Source: a virus. Taken from it: 60,147 bases of DNA. The notes under the pieces are model-generated. The model worked only from the letters and a program-made list of their open reading frames with translations, had not been told where the DNA came from and did no database searches. Positions 56,964 through 60,147 of this stretch are shown here, one piece after another (position 1 is the first letter of the stretch; each line of letters begins with the position of its first letter). A program made the translations under genes and the position numbers. Where the stretch lies: positions 1 through 60,147 of the IMG/VR virus record IMGVR_UViG_3300017720_000006; one strand, 5' to 3'.

Positions 56964-57195
56964 CTTTTATCATTTTTTTGATGTTATTCATATGTTCTTC
57001 GTATGAATCAAATTCACACAATTCTTTTGGTGGGTGGCAATCTTTTTCTAATGAGATTATCCTATCCTCTAATTCTTCTAGCCACTCTTCGTTTTCTTCA
57101 AATCGTGCCTGTGCTGGTTCGTTCTTGTCAAACCATTTTGAGTGTTGCTCCATGTCTCTCTTCCACATGAGCATTGTAAATAAATTTTTAAACAT
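56932..57195 (-). CDS. Small acidic helical protein (87 aa)
   Basis: FKNLFTMLMWKRDMEQHSKW then a strongly acidic, helical stretch (RFEENEEWLEELEDRIISLE) and a His/Pro segment (KDCHPPKELCEFD). The N-terminus could sit on the membrane. Predicted coiled coil; no family. It overlaps both neighbouring oxygenase-like genes. Confidence 0.62.
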   Translation of the reverse strand: MFKNLFTMLMWKRDMEQHSKWFDKNEPAQARFEENEEWLEELEDRIISLEKDCHPPKELCEFDSYEEHMNNIKKMIKDELNTQSRQK

Positions 57196-57805
57196 GGATT
57201 GTTTCTATGAACTCTATAAATTGCTTTACAGATTCATGATATTTTCCGTCTATTGATAGGTCAAATATTACTCTAGGGTGGCTACCTAAGTTTCTATCAC
57301 TCATCCATGTAGTGTTGCCGTCTAAATAACCAGTAATACAAGTCCAGTTTTTAGTAGTTTCTGGGTTATGGTTATCCTCTATTTTTGTTCTTTTACCATC
57401 TTTAATGTAATTTGTAAATCCAACTCCACTATTGTGTATGAATCTAACAAAGTATCTAGGCTTATTGCCTCCATTATGCCATGCTGTCCAGCCTGTTTCT
57501 GGAACTTGGAATACCATACTATCCCAATACCATGACTTATTATCAGTTAATTGTTTTACTGAGCCTATAAAAGCATTGGTTCTATCTTTATAATTCCTAC
57601 TAACTGCTCTGCCAGCATAATCTAAATTATTACTTTTCTTAGGATAACCACTATTGTTTTCATCATCCATGCACTCTTTAAGGTCTGCTGCTGTTGTCTT
57701 TGGTAGTGGAGTATGTTGCCACTGATGGGGCAATCTTAAAAAGTCCTCTGCTATTAAATCTAGTCTTTGTATTATCTGATGTTCTCTAATCTGTACTTGC
57801 TTCAT
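57188..57805 (-). CDS. Oxygenase-like protein, possibly without a full metal site
   Basis: 205 residues. VFQVPETGWTAWHNGGNKPR, YFVRFIHNSGVGFTNYI and WMSDRNLGSHPRVIFDLSID follow the order of a jelly-roll hydroxylase: WHxN in place of HxD, and the SHPRV His/Arg pair at the end. The second metal ligand is Asn or missing, so it may bind ligand without oxidising it. Function open. It overlaps the spanin-like gene by 20 bases. Confidence 0.6.
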   Translation of the reverse strand: MKQVQIREHQIIQRLDLIAEDFLRLPHQWQHTPLPKTTAADLKECMDDENNSGYPKKSNNLDYAGRAVSRNYKDRTNAFIGSVKQLTDNKSWYWDSMVFQVPETGWTAWHNGGNKPRYFVRFIHNSGVGFTNYIKDGKRTKIEDNHNPETTKNWTCITGYLDGNTTWMSDRNLGSHPRVIFDLSIDGKYHESVKQFIEFIETIHV

Positions 57806-58151
57806 TGGTTGTTACTTCACGATAGTATATTACTACCTCTTTGAGTTCACGAATGTATCGTTTTAACTCTTGTGTGTTGTATGCCATGAGTTCATAATCA
57901 GGAACTGACATAGCGAAAAACACCACTTGTCCTTGGTCTTTCTCTACTCTTGCTAAAAACTCTTCCAAGTTCTTATCACTAACCACATACCAGTATGGGT
58001 CTTTTAAATCTATCTCTCTTGGGAGAACGGGTTGTGCTATCTGCCTTTCTATAGGCTTGGCACTAACCTCTAATGTCTTCGTTGGTAACAGGCTGCACGA
58101 TGATACTATCATCAGCAGCATCGATGTCACGGCTATCTTGTTCAATTCCAT
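57786..58151 (-). CDS. Outer-membrane lipoprotein, o-spanin (Rz1-like)
   Basis: 121 residues from ATG 58151 (a TTG one codon earlier is unnecessary). IAVTSMLLMIVSSCSLLPTK has a lipobox ending at Cys, for lipidation and outer-membrane anchoring. The mature part is long for an Rz1 protein and contains a helical YIRELKEVVIYYREV. Its 5' end overlaps the coiled-coil membrane gene by 89 bases in another frame, the classic Rz/Rz1 overlap. The pair would fuse inner and outer membranes at lysis and implies a Gram-negative host. Confidence 0.72.
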   Translation of the reverse strand: MELNKIAVTSMLLMIVSSCSLLPTKTLEVSAKPIERQIAQPVLPREIDLKDPYWYVVSDKNLEEFLARVEKDQGQVVFFAMSVPDYELMAYNTQELKRYIRELKEVVIYYREVTTNEASTD

Positions 58152-58473
58152 CAAATACCTCTTTCGTTGCTTTGTTAGCTCTAGTCTCGATTAGACCAGG
58201 CTTTGCTGCGGCTAACTTCGTTAAGTTGTGCCTTTTAAATATATCTAAATAACGATTCATTTCTAACTCGATTTCGTTATTCTTACTTTGTAATCCTGTT
58301 AATGCTTTTGTTTGTTTTGCAAAATCATTTTGTAGTGAGCTTATTGCTTCTTCTTGTAGTTGGACAGCTCCTTCCAACTTTGCATTGTTTGCTACTAAGG
58401 TTGTGTTCTCATTCCATAACCAATAGGTGCTTAAACCTAAGGCTAGTATGATTGCTAGGAGAAACTGATACAT
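58063..58473 (-). CDS. Inner-membrane i-spanin (Rz-like)
   Basis: 136 residues. One N-terminal membrane segment (YQFLLAIILALGLSTYWLWN), then periplasmic coiled coil (LEGAVQLQEEAISSLQNDFA, KQTKALTGLQSKNNEIELEM), and a C-terminal acidic stretch. Topology and overlap with the lipoprotein gene match Rz-type spanins. Endolysin is 0.3 kb upstream. It overlaps the small membrane gene by 19 bases. Confidence 0.75.
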   Translation of the reverse strand: MYQFLLAIILALGLSTYWLWNENTTLVANNAKLEGAVQLQEEAISSLQNDFAKQTKALTGLQSKNNEIELEMNRYLDIFKRHNLTKLAAAKPGLIETRANKATKEVFDGIEQDSRDIDAADDSIIVQPVTNEDIRG

Positions 58474-58598
58474 AATAGTCCTCCAATGATTAGTCCTTTA
58501 CCAAAGCATATCCAATACATTTGATATAAACTAAGTTCATACTTTACTTTTATATTGTTTATGAACTTCATGTGTTTGAGTTTAAGTTTTTCTATCAT
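58455..58598 (-). CDS. Small membrane protein (47 aa), lysis-cassette
   Basis: ATG 58598 overlaps the upstream stop (ATGA), TAG at 58457-58455 lies inside the i-spanin gene. A basic N-terminus (IEKLKLKHMKFINNIKVKYE) precedes one membrane segment (WICFGKGLIIGGLLCISFS). It is between endolysin and spanins, where a small holin or antiholin would be expected. Not previously visible as an obvious gene because it is short. Confidence 0.62.
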   Translation of the reverse strand: MIEKLKLKHMKFINNIKVKYELSLYQMYWICFGKGLIIGGLLCISFS

Positions 58599-58819
58599 AA
58601 CTGCTCTATCCTATAGTTTAATCCTTCTGCTCCTCGGATTTCAACTACTTCCTTGTCCTCGGTGAGGAAACTAAGGTATTTATCTTGTTTTTTGTAAAAT
58701 TTGCGAACTATATAAGTTGAATCGTCAGCGTCTCCCCATGTGTGATTATAACTAACACTTAACTTATATCTTGGCGAGAAATAGTACTTTATTTGTAACC
58801 AAATTTCTTTTAAGTCCAT
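58595..58819 (-). CDS. Small protein (74 aa), unknown
   Basis: DLKEIWLQIKYYFSPRYKLS, then beta segments SYNHTWGDADDSTYIVRKFY and FLTEDKEVVEIRGAEGLNYR. The end (V-x-I-R-G-A-E-G-L-N-Y-R-I-E) is the closing pattern of small SH3-like phage proteins. It overlaps the endolysin stop by ten bases. Function unknown. Confidence 0.65.
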   Translation of the reverse strand: MDLKEIWLQIKYYFSPRYKLSVSYNHTWGDADDSTYIVRKFYKKQDKYLSFLTEDKEVVEIRGAEGLNYRIEQL

Positions 58820-59247
58820 TCCTTTCCCTCGAACAGGTTTGCCTCTGCTTCTCTACGGCGAATAAGTCCTTCAAGAACCTTACCACCTGCTTTATTCCAT
58901 CTCTTCATTTGAGCTGGTACTTCTTCATACTCACCTCGATTTAACACTTTCAACATAGTTGAGGCGTTGAGGTTTCCATTTCCTAGATTGAATGTCCAGC
59001 TAACGAGTGCGTCAAATTGGTCTTGTGATAGTGGAGCTGTGACAGCTGCATTTACATAGTCTTCATACTCTACTATCTCTCCATCAAGGAGTTCGTCAGC
59101 ATACGACTGACTTATAGTCATACCTTCTACTGCTGTTTTAATATGACCATACCCTATAGTCCATACGCCAGCAGCACATTTATATGCTTCTAGTTCACAC
59201 CCTTCAAAGTGTTTTATTAGTTCTAATCCATTTTGTGATATTTTCAT
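58810..59247 (-). CDS. Endolysin, GH24 lysozyme
   Basis: 145 residues from ATG 59247 with TAGGAG upstream; an in-frame ATG at 59289 would begin upstream of the hairpin and is less likely. IKHFEGCELEAYKCAAGVWT has the catalytic Glu and the Cys that takes the Asp-20 place of T4 lysozyme (AYKCAAGVWTIGYGH, a common GH24 variant), then Thr. SWTFNLGNGNLNASTMLK and MKRWNKAGGKVLEGLIRRRE are the lobe-2 motifs. No signal or SAR segment is visible, so a holin should release it. It cleaves peptidoglycan between MurNAc and GlcNAc. Confidence 0.93.
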   Translation of the reverse strand: MKISQNGLELIKHFEGCELEAYKCAAGVWTIGYGHIKTAVEGMTISQSYADELLDGEIVEYEDYVNAAVTAPLSQDQFDALVSWTFNLGNGNLNASTMLKVLNRGEYEEVPAQMKRWNKAGGKVLEGLIRRREAEANLFEGKEWT

Positions 59248-59264
59248 GCTTTCTCCTAAGCAAA

Positions 59265-59301
59265 GGAGCGGCAATCGTACTATGTACACTCATGCCACTC
59301 C
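59265..59301 (-). promoter_or_regulatory. Stem-loop just upstream of the endolysin
   Basis: Minus strand: GGAGTGGCA (59301-59293) pairs with TGCCGCTCC (59273-59265), nine base pairs with one wobble; an inner GTAC-ATA-GTAC can pair too. TTTG follows. It lies 18 bases before the endolysin ATG. It may act as an attenuator, RNA processing site or weak terminator that sets endolysin level. Confidence 0.62.
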
Positions 59302-59317
59302 CTTAATCGTTGACAGT

Positions 59318-59449
59318 CTATATAAGATAGGATAAGTTTAAACCTATGATACTGGCACCAAAACTCATTAAACAGATTTGGCTTACAGCTTCACAGAACT
59401 CCCCATTCTCACATATTGTATCACGAACTTTTAAAGCGATTGCTTTCAT
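59318..59449 (-). CDS. Small membrane protein (43 aa) after Hsp20
   Basis: ATG 59449 lies two bases after the Hsp20 TGA; TAG is at 59320-59318. Product: KAIALKVRDTICENGEFCEA followed by VSQICLMSFGASIIGLNLSY, a possible membrane segment, with three Cys. Its place directly before the endolysin would suit a small holin. Evidence is limited to frame, spacing and hydrophobicity. Confidence 0.55.
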   Translation of the reverse strand: MKAIALKVRDTICENGEFCEAVSQICLMSFGASIIGLNLSYLI

Positions 59450-59450
59450 T

Positions 59451-59831
59451 TCAATTTATCTCCAAGACTTTCCTCTTAGAATCTGGAGTTCGTGATAAGT
59501 TGATTGTCAGTAACCCGTCTTGTAGACTTACCTTATCTACCAATAGGTCGGCGTTTAGAATAAATCTCCTCTCAAAAGATTTTAGACTAAGACCTTGATG
59601 AACGAACTGCTCATCATCACCTAGTTTGTGTTCTTTTTTACCCTTGATTTGAAGTTCTTTGTTATCAAAGACAATCTCCAATTCTTCTTTCTTCCAACCA
59701 GGCACTGCGATTTCTATTCGATAATCGTTGTCCCCTGCTATTAAGTTATATCTAGGATAGCTCGTTTCCGTATATGTGGGAAGCGTAGGCATATCCAATC
59801 CAAGCCAAAATTTACTTAAATCTATACTCAT
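59451..59831 (-). CDS. Small heat shock protein, Hsp20/alpha-crystallin
   Basis: 126 residues. YPRYNLIAGDNDYRIEIAVP then GWKKEELEIVFDNKELQIKG, HQGLSLKSFERRFILN and KVSLQDGLLTINLSRT form the alpha-crystallin domain, and the end has the VLEIN-type (I-x-I/V) tail. Hsp20 proteins are a hallmark of T4-like and other marine phages, where they hold proteins during assembly. It is led by an 86-base structured leader from promoter P8. GGAG nine bases before ATG 59831. Confidence 0.92.
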   Translation of the reverse strand: MSIDLSKFWLGLDMPTLPTYTETSYPRYNLIAGDNDYRIEIAVPGWKKEELEIVFDNKELQIKGKKEHKLGDDEQFVHQGLSLKSFERRFILNADLLVDKVSLQDGLLTINLSRTPDSKRKVLEIN

Positions 59832-59917
59832 TTTTTATCTCCATAATTCCTTTTCAGTAAATATTTACATCTCCTTTCGGTAGATGCACCAATACGCAAG
59901 TGAAACCTATCACTTAC
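59832..59917 (-). promoter_or_regulatory. Structured 5' leader of the Hsp20 gene
   Basis: From the predicted P8 start to ATG 59831. Three helices: AAGTGA/TCACTT (59898-59915), CATCT/AGATG (59868-59886), and the 12-base palindrome GTAAATATTTAC (59857-59868). These are followed by GAAAAGGAAT and GGAG sites. A leader this long is unusual in this window, where most genes start within 0-22 bases of the promoter. Possible thermosensor; unproven. Confidence 0.5.
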
Positions 59918-59923
59918 AAAATA

Positions 59924-59963
59924 ATTATATCAAAATTTAACCTTGATGTCAAGAACTATTTTT
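59924..59963 (-). promoter_or_regulatory. Promoter P8
   Basis: Minus strand: AAAAATAGTTC (59963-59953), TTGACA (59952-59947), 17 bases, TATAAT (59929-59924). TAG in the box is the stop of the small gene upstream. It drives Hsp20, endolysin, spanins and the oxygenase/glycosyltransferase genes down to 53529. Confidence 0.88.
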
Positions 59964-60102
59964 CAGAGTCATCGAACTCTAAGATTCCTTCCTTTTCCAA
60001 ATAGTCTATCGTGCCTCGTATCCCTATTTGCTTTCCACCAAAATAGCAGAACGCACAGGATAAAATTAAAAATATTAAATAGCTTATGTCATTTTCATTC
60101 AT
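59956..60102 (-). CDS. Small membrane protein (48 aa), leaderless
   Basis: ATG 60102 follows the -10 of P9 with six bases between, so the mRNA begins at the start codon. Product: NENDISYLIFLILSCAFCYF (one membrane segment), then GGKQIGIRGTIDYLEKEGIL and EFDDSEK. TAG is inside the AAAAATAGTTC box of P8. It shares the MNEN start with the Cys-rich protein at 53345-53497. Function unknown. Confidence 0.72.
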   Translation of the reverse strand: MNENDISYLIFLILSCAFCYFGGKQIGIRGTIDYLEKEGILEFDDSEK

Positions 60103-60108
60103 ATACAT

Positions 60109-60137
60109 ATTATAGCAACTTTATAACCTGAAGTCAA
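60109..60137 (-). promoter_or_regulatory. Promoter P9 (leaderless)
   Basis: Minus strand: TTGACT (60137-60132), 17 bases, TATAAT (60114-60109), then six bases and ATG 60102. The A-rich box upstream of -35 is not conserved here. The last ten bases of the window show no further feature. Confidence 0.8.
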
Positions 60138-60147
60138 GGTAAATCTA

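Noticed and set aside
59311-59334. Plus-strand promoter-like TTGACA within 59311-59334
   Set aside because: TTGACA is not followed by a good -10 at 17 bases, and no plus-strand gene lies downstream.
1-60147. tRNA genes, rRNA, integrase, transposase or att sites
   Set aside because: I looked for tRNA-like cloverleafs with CCA ends, recombinase motifs and terminal repeats and saw none that I could support.

Overview
The window is a 60 kb piece of an AT-rich tailed bacteriophage genome (Caudoviricetes), most like an uncultured marine virus. It holds no rRNA, tRNA, integrase or repressor that I can recognise. The gene set (family A DNA polymerase, DnaB-type helicase, Toprim primase, flap exonuclease, Rad50/Mre11-like pair, NAD+-dependent ligase split into two genes, class I ribonucleotide reductase, many Fe(II)/2-oxoglutarate oxygenases, Hsp20) recalls T5-like replication equipment combined with the accessory genes typical of marine phages. 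Near-perfect sigma70 promoters and Shine-Dalgarno sites point to a proteobacterial-type host; this is inference.

Layout. Bases 1-16374 are on the plus strand and encode the late, tail-fibre end of the virion module. They hold a tail protein that starts outside the window and ends in a Hint (intein-like) domain, a set of small tail proteins, a 999-aa fibre built of decapeptide repeats, a 1463-aa Thr/Ser/Asn-rich hexapeptide-repeat fibre, and two probable sugar-related enzymes. From 16360 to the right end everything is on the minus strand: replication, nucleotide metabolism, DNA repair, lysis and a large accessory repertoire. The two blocks converge at 16.36 kb with a 15-base overlap.

The minus strand is divided into eight head-to-tail transcription units by promoters of one family: TTGACA (TTGACT once), exactly 17 bases, TATAAT, usually preceded by AAAAATAGTTC. 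The last gene of a unit often stops inside the next promoter. A ninth copy, on the plus strand, precedes the small tail genes. In three units the start ATG lies exactly where transcription should begin, implying leaderless mRNAs. From right to left the units are: (1) a small membrane protein; (2) Hsp20, endolysin, spanins, oxygenases, glycosyltransferase, ParB-like protein; (3) a Cys-rich small protein, a glycosylase-like protein, a DUF6445-like oxygenase and a truncated sulfotransferase-like protein; (4) a helix-turn-helix protein, a terminator, then a PC4-like protein; (5) ligase N-half followed by a ten-gene cassette (two paralogous cupins, radical SAM/SPASM enzyme, PP-loop QueC-like protein, cytidylyltransferase, GIY-YIG-like protein, carbamoyltransferase, SGNH-like protein, two small proteins); (6) ligase C-half and a repeat helix-turn-helix protein, a terminator, then helicase, sulfotransferase, ParB-like and DapF-like proteins; (7) primase, polymerase, kinase-nucleotidyltransferase fusion, oxygenases, AsnB-like amidotransferase, UvsW-like helicase, glycosyltransferase; (8) SSB-like protein, peroxiredoxin, Mre11/Rad50-like pair, cytochrome c, glutaredoxin, nucleases, NrdA/NrdB and two glycosyltransferases.

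The most promising undescribed system is the cassette at 41.9-47.65 kb between the two ligase halves. It looks like a small-molecule or glycan/nucleotide modification pathway. Next are the promoter/leaderless architecture, the Hint domain on the tail protein and the giant Thr-rich fibre. All functional calls come from reading motifs by eye, without database searches.
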